Positions 43,893 through 51,683 of a DNA stretch of 64,000 nucleotides are shown here, piece by piece; position 1 is the stretch's first letter, and the number at the start of each line of letters is the position of its first letter. This DNA comes from Micromonospora noduli. GTDB lineage: Bacteria > Actinomycetota > Actinomycetes > Mycobacteriales > Micromonosporaceae. Made by a program: the position numbers and the translations under genes. The notes under the pieces are model-generated. The model was not told the DNA's origin. It made no database searches and saw only the letters and a list, made by a program, of their open reading frames with translations. The stretch is taken from the NCBI RefSeq assembly GCF_003264365.1, contig NZ_PYAK01000015.1, forward strand, positions 1-64,000, written 5' to 3'.

Positions 43893-44693
43893 ATGAGCGA
43901 CACGCCGGACACGATCGTCCTCATCCACGGGTTCTGGGTCACCCCCCGCAGCTGGGAACACTGGGTCACCCACTACCAGGACAAGGGCTTTCGGGTGTTC
44001 ACTCCCACGTACCCCGGGCTGGAAGGCGAGGTCGAGGCGATCAACGCCGACCCCAGCCCCCTGGAGACGCTGACCGCGCCACAGATCATCGCGCACCTGT
44101 CCGCGGTGCTCGACGCGTTGCCCACGCCACCCATCCTCATGGGCCACTCCGCCGGCGGGGCGTTCACCCAGGTGCTGCTCGACCGGGGGTACGGCGCCAG
44201 CGCCGTCGTGCTCAACTCGGCACCCACCGAAGGGGTCCGGAACATCCCCTTCTCGCAACTGCGCTCCACCTTCCCGGTGCTGCGCAACCCCGCCAACCGG
44301 CACCGCGCCGTCGGGTTCACCTTCGAGCAGTGGAACTACGCGTTCACCAACACCTTCGACGAGCAGGAGGCCCGCGCTCTGTACGAGCGCTACGCCATCC
44401 CCGCGGCCGGCGGCATCCTCTGGGACAGCGTCCTGGCCAACCTGCTGCCCGGCCCCCAGGACATCGCCGTCAACTACCACAACGACCAGCGCGCGCCGCT
44501 GCTGTTTATCTCCGGCTCGCAAGACCACATCCAGCCGCCCAGCGTGCAACGCGCCAACGCCGCCCACTACAAGGGCGACACCATCACCGAGGTCGAACTC
44601 TTCGAGGGATACGCGCACCTGCTGCCCGCCCAGCAGGGCTGGCAGCGCATCGCCGACGTCGCCCTCGACTGGGCCCTTCGCCACGCCCGCTGA
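43893..44693 (+). CDS. Alpha/beta hydrolase
   Basis: A 266-residue hydrolase. The oxyanion region is IVLIHGFWVTPRSWEHW; the nucleophile elbow is LMGHSAGGAF (Ser). The acid is in FISGSQDHIQPP and the final His in FEGYAHLLPAQ. These fit a cytoplasmic esterase-like enzyme of unknown substrate. ATG 43893 has AGGGAG eight bases upstream. A 6-bp hairpin (GGGGCA/TGCCCC at 44755-44772) follows the gene. Confidence 0.88.
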   Translation: MSDTPDTIVLIHGFWVTPRSWEHWVTHYQDKGFRVFTPTYPGLEGEVEAINADPSPLETLTAPQIIAHLSAVLDALPTPPILMGHSAGGAFTQVLLDRGYGASAVVLNSAPTEGVRNIPFSQLRSTFPVLRNPANRHRAVGFTFEQWNYAFTNTFDEQEARALYERYAIPAAGGILWDSVLANLLPGPQDIAVNYHNDQRAPLLFISGSQDHIQPPSVQRANAAHYKGDTITEVELFEGYAHLLPAQQGWQRIADVALDWALRHAR

Positions 44694-44922
44694 CCGCGAC
44701 GCCTCACCGGCGCCGACCGTTCGGCCTGACGCCGCCCCCGGCTTCGTGAAATCAGGGGCATCCCCGTGCCCCGGACACCGCGCCTTCCTGAAAACCGAAT
44801 CAATCAAGGGTCGGCGGGGGAGCGGACCGCCAAGTCGCAAGATTCCCTCAAGATCATTGCATCGATGGACTTCGACAACCATGCTGGTCGACACGCGCCA
44901 CGATCAACTCGTCGGAGGCCAC

Positions 44923-47019
44923 ATGAGACGCCAGCGACCCACCCTCATCGCCGTGTCCACCCTCATCGCCGTCACCCTCACCACCGCACCCACCCCCGCC
45001 AACGCCGCACCACCCGACCAGGTCACCGCCCTCACCGCCCACCAGGCCGACGGATACACCACCCTCGCCTGGCAACCCGTCGACGGCGCCACCGACTACC
45101 AGATCGAACGCACCCCCGTCGACGCCGACAACACCCCCACCGGCGCACCCACCATCGTCGGCATCTGGCGACCCAACCGCCAGATCAACCAACACGCGCC
45201 CACCTTCGCCGACGCCGGCTACAACCCCGGCGACACCTTCCAATGGCGCGTACGCGCCCGCACCGGCACCACCGAACAGCCCTACTCCGACCCGGTCACC
45301 GCCACCACCACCGCCCCCTGGGGCAACCCCACCACCCCCGGCGAGCAACTGCGCACCGGCTGGGAGACCACCCACGCCGCGCAGTACACCACCGACACCG
45401 ACGAGTACGCCTACACCGCCGCCATCGACGCCCTCAGCGACCGCGTACGCGTCGTCGAACTCGGCCGCACAGTGCAGAACCGACCCATCAACATGATGGT
45501 CATCGGCCACCCCACCCCGGCGGCCACCCCGGAAGCAGTCGCCGCCACCGCACCCGTGGCCATCAACTGCAACGTGCACGGCAACGAACCCGGCGACCGC
45601 GAAGCCTGCCTCATCATGGCCCGCCAACTCGCCTTCAGCACCGACCCCCGCATCACCGACCTGCTCAGCCACACCACCGTCCTGATCGTCCCCACCATCA
45701 ACGGAGACGGCCGCGCCAACAACACCCGCGGCAACTCCACCGGCCAGGACCTCAACCGCGACTACTCCCTGATCCGCCAACCCGAGACCACCGCGTACAT
45801 CACAATGGTCCGCGACTACCGACCCGTCGCCGGCTACGACGGCCACGAGTTCGGCAACTCCCGCGCCGGCGACCTGCCGATGCTGCCCCCACGGCACCAG
45901 AACGTCGCCCAACCCATCTTCGACCAGTCCCAGGACATGATCGAAGGCCACATGTACGCCAAGGGCGCCGAAGCCGGCTGGTGGGCCTGCCCCTACGGCT
46001 GCGAAGGCGGCGGCAACGTCGGCCTCAGCGAGGAAACCATCCTGCGCAACACCCTCGGGCTCAAGAACGTCACCAACTCCCTGCTGGAACTGCGCAGCTC
46101 CGGCGGCCAGACCCGCCCCGACGAGGGCAACACCACCAACAACCGACGCCGCAAGACCTACTCCGCCCTGTGGACGTTCCACCAGTTCCTCGACTACCAC
46201 CGCGCAGACCGCGCCGACATCCTCAAGGCCCGCAGCGAGGCCATCGAAACCCAGGCCGCCAACACCGGCCGGCTGGTCTTCCGCGGCTCCCGCCCCATCC
46301 CCGCCCACCCGGCACCGCACCCCGGCGACAGCCCGCCACCACTCGACGCGCCCCCCGCCGACCTGATCCTCGACAACCCGCCCTGCGCCTACAAACTCAC
46401 CGACGCGCAGTACAACGACGCCCGCACCGACGGACCCGGTGGCGTCGGCACCACCGTCGCCCAGCGCATCGCCGCCCACGGCTGGAAGGTCATCACGATC
46501 GGCGACGACCACTACATCCCCCTCAACCAACCCGAACGCGGCCTCATCCCCCTGCTCCTCGACGGCAAGGGCGTGGAGAAGCTGACCGACGGCGAACGCG
46601 TCTATCCCACCCTCACCGGCCGGCGCAACGGACCCCTGGCCGTCACCGGCTTCACCTGCGCCGACGACGCCACCATCAACGGCCCGGTCACCGTCCGGAC
46701 CGGCGCGGCACTCGTCACGACGGCAACGACCATCAGCGGCCCGCTCATCGCCGCCGGCGCCGCCGGCATCCTCCTCGCCGACAGCACCATCAACGGCCCC
46801 GTCCGCATCGCCACCACCGGCACGATCTCCATCATCGACGCCACCATCGCCGGCCCCGTCGACCTGTCCGGCAACACCGCCGGCACCGACGCACCCGTAC
46901 TGGCGGGCACCACCATCCGCGGCCCACTCAACTGCACCGGCAACAACCCCACCCCGCACAACCTCGGCATCGTCAACACCGTCCACGGCCCCCGCACCAC
47001 CCAGTGCGCGGCACTGTGA
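44923..47019 (+). CDS. Secreted M14-type zinc carboxypeptidase
   Basis: A 698-residue exported protein. Residues 1-29 are a signal peptide (LIAVSTLIAVTLTTAPTP, cleavage near ANAA). A fibronectin III-like domain (residues 33-125) follows. The peptidase M14 domain (about 155-430) shows NCNVHGNEPGDREA (zinc His and Glu), TINGDGRANNTRGNSTGQDL, the third ligand in GYDGHEFG, and the catalytic Glu in NSLLELRSSG. The end (about 580-690) has five TIxGPV/L repeats, likely a beta-helical surface module. It trims C-terminal residues of proteins or peptides outside the cell. ATG 44923 has GGAGG seven bases upstream. Confidence 0.9.
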   Translation: MRRQRPTLIAVSTLIAVTLTTAPTPANAAPPDQVTALTAHQADGYTTLAWQPVDGATDYQIERTPVDADNTPTGAPTIVGIWRPNRQINQHAPTFADAGYNPGDTFQWRVRARTGTTEQPYSDPVTATTTAPWGNPTTPGEQLRTGWETTHAAQYTTDTDEYAYTAAIDALSDRVRVVELGRTVQNRPINMMVIGHPTPAATPEAVAATAPVAINCNVHGNEPGDREACLIMARQLAFSTDPRITDLLSHTTVLIVPTINGDGRANNTRGNSTGQDLNRDYSLIRQPETTAYITMVRDYRPVAGYDGHEFGNSRAGDLPMLPPRHQNVAQPIFDQSQDMIEGHMYAKGAEAGWWACPYGCEGGGNVGLSEETILRNTLGLKNVTNSLLELRSSGGQTRPDEGNTTNNRRRKTYSALWTFHQFLDYHRADRADILKARSEAIETQAANTGRLVFRGSRPIPAHPAPHPGDSPPPLDAPPADLILDNPPCAYKLTDAQYNDARTDGPGGVGTTVAQRIAAHGWKVITIGDDHYIPLNQPERGLIPLLLDGKGVEKLTDGERVYPTLTGRRNGPLAVTGFTCADDATINGPVTVRTGAALVTTATTISGPLIAAGAAGILLADSTINGPVRIATTGTISIIDATIAGPVDLSGNTAGTDAPVLAGTTIRGPLNCTGNNPTPHNLGIVNTVHGPRTTQCAAL

Positions 47020-47112
47020 CCGACAACTAGCGAGCCATCACGCCGGCGGCGCGGGCCCGACACCCGCGCCGCCGGCACCTCACCACCCACCCCCGCACCC
47101 GTGGAGGCCGCC

Positions 47113-47802
47113 GTGTCGCACCCCGCCACCCCACCGCGACACCCCCGACGATTTCGCGGACCGCACGGCGCTCGACGCGTCCAACGGACGCTCGGCCTGC
47201 TCCTGCCGACCCTGCTGCTGGCCGCCTGCACCGGCAGCCCCGCAGCTCCCCGCACGGACGCCGCGCCCGCGAGCGCCGCACCCCAGCCCACCGGGCCACT
47301 CTGCGCCGCCCTGCCCACCGGCACCGACCCCGGCAACCCGAGCTTCCTCGCCGGGCAACCCGTCGACCAGGCGCTGCGCTGGATCCCCACCCTCACCACG
47401 TTCGAAGCGGCCCTGCGCACCAGCGGCGTCCTCACCGACCTGCCCGCCGGCGACGGCGTCACCGTCCTGGCGCCCTCCGACGACGCCTTCGCCGCCACGT
47501 TCTCCGAGGACAACTGGGACGACCTCATGACCCACCACACCGACCAGCTCCGCACCCTGCTGAAAGCCCACCTCATCACCGGAAGCCACCCGATCGCCGA
47601 CCTCACCACCGCCGGCACCGCCACCACCCTCGACGGCGTCACCGTCACCGTCACCCGCACCGGGCCCACCACCCGCCTCGGCGACCGCGCCGACACGGTC
47701 TGCGCCGACTACCAGGCCACCAACGCCCGCATCCACATCATCAACGCCGTCCTCGGCCCACTGCCCGCCACCGCCGACGGCACCGGCCACCGCGCACACT
47801 GA
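47113..47802 (+). CDS. FAS1 (fasciclin)-domain lipoprotein
   Basis: A 229-residue lipoprotein. A twin-arginine-like or basic leader (RHPRRFRGPHGARRVQRT) precedes LGLLLPTLLLAAC, the lipobox with its lipid-attached Cys. One fasciclin domain follows (about residues 90-220) with the H1 motif VTVLAPSDDAFAA and H2 motif IHIINAVLGPLP. FAS1 domains act in adhesion. GTG 47113 has GGAGG five bases upstream. It converges with the recombinase gene at 47809. Confidence 0.87.
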   Translation: MSHPATPPRHPRRFRGPHGARRVQRTLGLLLPTLLLAACTGSPAAPRTDAAPASAAPQPTGPLCAALPTGTDPGNPSFLAGQPVDQALRWIPTLTTFEAALRTSGVLTDLPAGDGVTVLAPSDDAFAATFSEDNWDDLMTHHTDQLRTLLKAHLITGSHPIADLTTAGTATTLDGVTVTVTRTGPTTRLGDRADTVCADYQATNARIHIINAVLGPLPATADGTGHRAH

Positions 47803-47808
47803 CCGCGC

Positions 47809-48804
47809 TCACCCGGGCGGCACCAGACCTGCCAGCGCGCGGTTGGTCCTGTTGGCGCGGACCGCGTCGCGCTGCTGCCCGGCCGTCACCTCGATGTACG
47901 TCTGCGATGACGCCAGCGACGCGTGCCCCAACAACCGCATGATCTCCGCCGCGCTCGCACCGTCCTCCGCCAACCGCGTCGCGAAGGTGTGCCGCAGCGC
48001 GTGCAGCCGCGCACCACGCGGCACCCGGTCGCCGATGCCGGCCCGCCGGTAACACGACTCGACGAGATACTGCAGACCACCACGGCGCAACGGCTCACCA
48101 CGCCGATCCACCAGGAACGGCGAGTCGGGGCGTACCGACCGCGAACCGAAGCGCCGCACCCGACTGTCCAGGTAGTCCCGCAGCAGCCGGTCCAGATCCG
48201 CCTCGATCGGCACCACCCGAGGCCGCCCACCCTTGCCCGCCACCTCGACTCGCCGCTCACCGGGCCGACCGCCGAGCGAGTCGACGCGCAACGCCAGCAG
48301 CTCCGACAGGCGCAGCCCGGCGCAGAGCGCCACCGCCAACACCGCCACGTCGCGCTCCGGCCACGGGTCGCGTTGCCGACCGTCGTCGCGCGCGGCGGAC
48401 GCGAGCAGCACCTCGGGGGTGTCCGCGCCGCGCAACGGCTTCGGCTGGGGGAGTAGCGCCCGAGGACGCCCGACCGCCGGCATCGGGTTGCCCGCCACGA
48501 ACCCGTCAGCGACCAGGAACGTGAAGAAACTGTTCCAGGTGGACCAGGCCCGATGTACCGACGCGGGCGCCCGGGGAGCGGCGAACCGGGCGAAGGCCGC
48601 CCGCATCACCCGGGGGGAGAGGTCGGTGATCGACAGCGCGTCGAGGGGGAGGGGAGGGGTGGCTGCCTCCGCGACCAGGGTGGCCACCGCGTGCAGATCC
48701 CTGCGGTACGCGGCAAGGGTGTGCGGGGAGGGCTTGCGGGTGGCCCGCGCGGTCAGGAACTCCTCGATCAGCACTGCGAGCGATTCGTCCTGTTTGTCAT
48801 GCAT
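47809..48804 (-). CDS. Tyrosine site-specific recombinase (XerC/XerD-like)
   Basis: A 331-residue recombinase. The N-terminal SAM-like DNA-binding domain (residues 1-125, SPHTLAAYRRDLHAV) precedes a catalytic domain with all expected residues: Arg in CAGLRLSELLALRV, Lys in EVAGKGGRPRVVPI, HALRHTFATRL, and LLGHASLASSQTYIEV with the nucleophilic Tyr. Size and motifs suit Xer enzymes better than phage integrases. The ATG at 48804 lies inside a dif-like palindrome. TAATAT lies six bases upstream of the ATG, suggesting a leaderless transcript and possible self-regulation. A canonical-looking dif sequence lies 1.4 kb away at 50204. Confidence 0.9.
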   Translation of the reverse strand: MHDKQDESLAVLIEEFLTARATRKPSPHTLAAYRRDLHAVATLVAEAATPPLPLDALSITDLSPRVMRAAFARFAAPRAPASVHRAWSTWNSFFTFLVADGFVAGNPMPAVGRPRALLPQPKPLRGADTPEVLLASAARDDGRQRDPWPERDVAVLAVALCAGLRLSELLALRVDSLGGRPGERRVEVAGKGGRPRVVPIEADLDRLLRDYLDSRVRRFGSRSVRPDSPFLVDRRGEPLRRGGLQYLVESCYRRAGIGDRVPRGARLHALRHTFATRLAEDGASAAEIMRLLGHASLASSQTYIEVTAGQQRDAVRANRTNRALAGLVPPG

Positions 48805-48823
48805 AAGGGATATTATGCAGCAT
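48796..48823. other. dif-like palindrome (site A) at the recombinase start
   Basis: Arms GTCATGCATAA and TTATGCAGCAT flank a 6-base centre GGGATA, an 11-6-11 layout as in Xer sites. The inner TGCATAA/TTATGCA is a perfect inverted repeat. It also covers the putative -10 (TAATAT on the minus strand, 48810-48815) and the ATG of the recombinase gene, so it may equally be an operator. Confidence 0.45.
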
Positions 48824-48864
48824 TTTCGCGTTCCCTGGAAGGGGGACCGGGAGAGGGGGAGAAG

Positions 48865-49416
48865 ATGCCAGAACCCCGGCGGTACGTCCTCACGGGAGCG
48901 CCCGGCGCCGGCAAGACCAGCGTGATCGAGGCGCTGCGCCACAGGGGACACGTCACCGTCCGAGAGGCCGCCACCGACCTCATCGCCGAGAGGCAGGCAC
49001 AGGGGTACGCCGAGCCGTGGTACGACCACGGCTTCGTCGACGCCGTCGCCGCGCTGCAACACCACCGGCAGGCCGGAGCCGACGCGCGGCAGCCGGTCCA
49101 GTTCTACGACCGGTCGCCGCTCTGCGCCCTGGCACTGGCCCGCCACCTGGGCAGACCGATCGGCCCGGTGCTGACCGCCGAGGTGGACCGCATCATGCGC
49201 GAGCGCACCTACCAACGCGTGGTGTTCCTGATCAGCCCGCTGGGTTTCATCCGACACACCGCGGCGCGCTAGATCAGCTACGCCGACGCGCTGGCCTTCG
49301 CCCGCCTGCACCGTGAGGTGTACGAGGAACACGGGCACCAACTGGTCGACGTGCCAGCCGGATCGGTGCGGACACGGGTGGCCCTGATCGAGGAACGCGT
49401 ATCGTGCGCGACATGA
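48865..49416 (+). pseudogene. P-loop ATPase/kinase (AAA_28-like) interrupted by an amber codon
   Basis: ATG 48865 (GGGGGAGAAG upstream) opens a frame with the Walker A motif TGAPGAGKTSVIEALRHRG and REAATDLIAERQAQGY, then FYDRSPLCALALARHLG, as in AAA_28/NadR-like ATPases. TAG at 49270-49272 stops it after RHTAAR. The same frame continues sensibly (ISYADALAFARLHREVYEEH, then LVDVPAG) to TGA 49414-49416. An Arg codon there (RRISY) would give a 183-residue protein. The next gene overlaps the end. Either a recent nonsense mutation or a truncated product; UAG is not a selenocysteine codon. Confidence 0.75.
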
Positions 49417-50174
49417 CGTCGCCCGGTGCCACCTGCCCCGAGTGTGGTCAACCCGGCACACCCACCGTGTACCGAGACCCGGACGATCCCATGGCCTGGG
49501 TCTGTCCCGAGGGGCACCGGTGGCGGGCGACCGACCGGCCCGGGTGGTCTCCATGGGCGACGCCCGCCGCCGTCACCACACCCCACGACGCCAGTGACAC
49601 CACAACCCGGACCGGCCCCGTCCAGGTCCACAAGGACGGGCGGAGCTGGCGGATCGGCACGGCCACCGACGTCGCCTGGCTCGCCGGGCGCACCACGCAG
49701 GGTTTCTCGGTCACCACCGCGATTCCGCCGGTATTCGAGGCGTACGCCACGTTCCACCCGCCCGCCGGGGTCGGTATCGGCGCCCACGAACACGCGGTGG
49801 TCGACGAGCTGGCGGCGCGTACGCCCGATCAGCCCTGGTGGCTGGGCTTCCTCGACACCGGCGCCCACGACGTGGTCTTTCCGCACGCCTCGAGGGTGTC
49901 CCTCTACTGGGACTGGTCGTACGTGCTGGTCGAGGCCGGGCCGGAACAGGCCCTCAGTTGGCGGACCGGTCACATGCGCGGCGACGGGGCGCTGCCGGAT
50001 CTGTTCTTCCCGGCGGATCGCTCCTGGCTGGTCTCGACCCTGTGGGACGACACCTGGACCGACATCGGCGCCAGCGCGGCCGTGCTCACCGCGCTGCGAC
50101 GCAACCCGCTGGTGAACGCGCGTCTCGTCGGGCCGGACGAGGACGCGTGCCCGCCCGGCCTGACCCGCGACTGA
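49404..50174 (+). CDS. Hypothetical protein with N-terminal Cys-rich motif
   Basis: A 256-residue protein I do not recognise. The start has CPECGQPGT and WVCPEGHRW, a possible zinc ribbon. The rest is rich in aromatic residues, with TAIPPVFEAYATFHPPAGV, DQPWWLGFLDTGAHDVVF and DGALPDLFFPADRSWLVST. GTG 49404 has GAGGAA nine bases upstream; ATG 49413 overlaps the stop of the broken ATPase gene (ATGA). Operon position suggests a partner of that ATPase. It lies between the two dif-like sites. Confidence 0.7.
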   Translation: MRDMTSPGATCPECGQPGTPTVYRDPDDPMAWVCPEGHRWRATDRPGWSPWATPAAVTTPHDASDTTTRTGPVQVHKDGRSWRIGTATDVAWLAGRTTQGFSVTTAIPPVFEAYATFHPPAGVGIGAHEHAVVDELAARTPDQPWWLGFLDTGAHDVVFPHASRVSLYWDWSYVLVEAGPEQALSWRTGHMRGDGALPDLFFPADRSWLVSTLWDDTWTDIGASAAVLTALRRNPLVNARLVGPDEDACPPGLTRD

Positions 50175-50203
50175 CCCCGATCAGGGGACCCCCAGAACGC
50201 CCT

Positions 50204-50231
50204 GCTTTACATAATGTGCATTATCGAATCC
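50204..50231 (-). other. dif-like site B (Xer recombination site)
   Basis: On the minus strand the 28-bp sequence has arms GGATTCGATAA and TTATGTAAAGC around TGCACA. Published actinobacterial dif sites, as I recall them, have arms ending CGATAA and beginning TTATGTCAAG around TGnACA, so nearly all conserved positions agree. It is an AT-rich island in a very GC-rich region, and a Xer-type recombinase gene lies 1.4 kb away. Whether this is the chromosomal dif or a mobile-element copy is open. Confidence 0.65.
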
Positions 50232-50319
50232 TGCTCTGGTGAGTCGAAGTCGTCGAGAAGCGGTGACACCGTCCCGGCCCGCGCTCGGTCGACGATAAAT
50301 TCGCGAGGAATCATGGGAC

Positions 50320-50913
50320 GTGTCCGAGCACCGTGGTCCCACAAGACCAGATCCCGTTCTCTACCCGGACGTCGCTCGCGTGGGCAGCCTCAGCGCCATC
50401 CTGCAAACCGGGTTCGCAGGCGTCGCCCCGCTCCGGCGGGCCCTTCCCGAATCAGCACCCGGTTGGCGTTTCGTGGGTGCGCGAGTGCAGGACGGCGAGC
50501 GCACCGCCACTGCCCTGATGGGCGGTGGCGAGCGAGTCTTCCTGATGCGGTTCTGGGCGCGTGGGGTCTGCCTGGCGCGGGGCGACACCGACGATCTGCA
50601 CGCCGTGGCCGGCGCGATGCGGGCCTGGCAGTCCGGGTCGCGACTTCGGGAGCTGGGTCACGAGTGGCCGTTCGTCGCCTTCAGTCCGCTCGCCGAGGCG
50701 CACGAACGCGGCGAAGCCGCCGAGTACACCTGGTCGCAGTACCACAGGAACACCCGGACGCTGCTCGCTGCGTGGCCCTGGTCCTGGCCGGGTTGGCGGA
50801 TTGACCACAGACGATGCACTCCCCTGCCGGCGCGTCGTCAGTCCGGTGAGTTGCTACGCGTACGGCGCAGCCAGTCCTGGGTGAGCGCGCGCAGCAGGGT
50901 GGGTTGTTCGTAG
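50320..50913 (+). CDS. DUF6193-like protein, 3' end probably altered
   Basis: The first ~150 residues look like an actinobacterial DUF6193-type protein: DVARVGSLSAILQTGF, CLARGDTDDLHAVAGAMRAW and SRLRELGHEWPFVAF. After TRTLLAAWPW (near 50785) the sequence becomes basic and unlike the family (HRRCTPLPARRQ, LRVRRSQS), and the frame runs 76 bases into the opposite-strand hydrolase gene. A nearby alternative frame reads VALVLAGLAD and stops at about 50804, which suits the family end better. A small indel near 50785 is likely. GTG 50320 has GAGGAA nine bases upstream. Confidence 0.5.
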   Translation: MSEHRGPTRPDPVLYPDVARVGSLSAILQTGFAGVAPLRRALPESAPGWRFVGARVQDGERTATALMGGGERVFLMRFWARGVCLARGDTDDLHAVAGAMRAWQSGSRLRELGHEWPFVAFSPLAEAHERGEAAEYTWSQYHRNTRTLLAAWPWSWPGWRIDHRRCTPLPARRQSGELLRVRRSQSWVSARSRVGCS

Positions 50914-51632
50914 GGCAGGTAGTGTCCGGCCGCGTCGATCACGGTGTGGGTGCCACGCGGATAGCGGCGCATGGCGCGGAACTGGTCGGCGTAGCCGACG
51001 ATCCGGTCCTGTCGGCCGGTGATCACGCTGACCGGGCCGTCGAAGACGACCTCGGTGTTCTCGTCGGGTAGCGCGTAGCCGGGGCCGTTCTGCAACTCCT
51101 GTTGGAAGGTCGGGTCACCGGGTCCGCCGGAGTTCAGTGCCGCGAGCACCGTCGCGACGACGGTTGGGGTGCGGTGGCCCAGGGCGGCGTCGAGGTGTGG
51201 GTGCAGTGCGGTGGGAGCGGCGTCGAGCCAGCCCGTGGGTGCGTCGAGTGGTGGTTCGTCGGGCAGGTTCCGGCTGTGCCGGGCGATGGTGACGCCGGGG
51301 CAGACCAGGAGCAGGCCGCGGACGAGGTCGGGTCGTTGGCGTGCGATGCCGGCGGCCAGGTAGGCGCCGTAGGAGCCACCCGCGAGCAGGACTGGCGTGT
51401 CGAGGTGGTGGTCGATCCATGCGCAGACGGTGTCCAGTACGGCCTGGGACGTGGCCGGGCAGTTCGCGGGGGTGTCTCCGTGGCCGGGCAGGTCCAGGTA
51501 GACCTCTCGCAGGTCCGCGCCCGCGAAGGCGGGGCGGAAGGCGGCGGCCATGGCGGCCCGGGTCATGCTGAACATCGGTAGGCACACCACGGGTGGTCCG
51601 GTTTCCGCTGACTGATCGACTGCCAGGCTCAT
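50838..51632 (-). CDS. Alpha/beta hydrolase
   Basis: A 264-residue hydrolase. The nucleophile elbow GGSYGAYLAAGIARQRPDLV replaces the usual GxSxG with GGSYG; the acid is in ITGRQDRIVGYADQ and the His in DAAGHYLPYEQP. The oxyanion strand is VVCLPMFSMTRAAM and the LDLPGHGDTP motif is typical. Substrate unknown. ATG 51632 is used; the frame continues upstream but overlaps the divergent PhzF gene. Confidence 0.85.
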   Translation of the reverse strand: MSLAVDQSAETGPPVVCLPMFSMTRAAMAAAFRPAFAGADLREVYLDLPGHGDTPANCPATSQAVLDTVCAWIDHHLDTPVLLAGGSYGAYLAAGIARQRPDLVRGLLLVCPGVTIARHSRNLPDEPPLDAPTGWLDAAPTALHPHLDAALGHRTPTVVATVLAALNSGGPGDPTFQQELQNGPGYALPDENTEVVFDGPVSVITGRQDRIVGYADQFRAMRRYPRGTHTVIDAAGHYLPYEQPTLLRALTQDWLRRTRSNSPD

Positions 51633-51683
51633 GGTGGAGATGCTAGTGAGAGACGATTCCTCTGACTGAGGGGTGGCGGAGTC

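Noticed and set aside
40214..47802. Natural-product gene cluster containing pabB and hydrolases
   Set aside because: No synthases, carrier proteins or tailoring sets; the genes look like unrelated housekeeping and secreted functions.
48865..49416. Second selenoprotein or pyrrolysine readthrough in the ATPase gene
   Set aside because: The interrupting codon is TAG, not TGA; no pyl genes are seen and the position is not a catalytic residue.
47809..49554. 581-residue version of the recombinase with a long N-terminal extension
   Set aside because: The extra part is antisense to the ATPase and the 49404 gene; homology starts at ATG 48804, which has a -10 just upstream.
47809..51632. Prophage or integrative conjugative element around the recombinase
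   Set aside because: No phage structural, excisionase, replication or conjugation genes, and no tRNA attachment site is visible.
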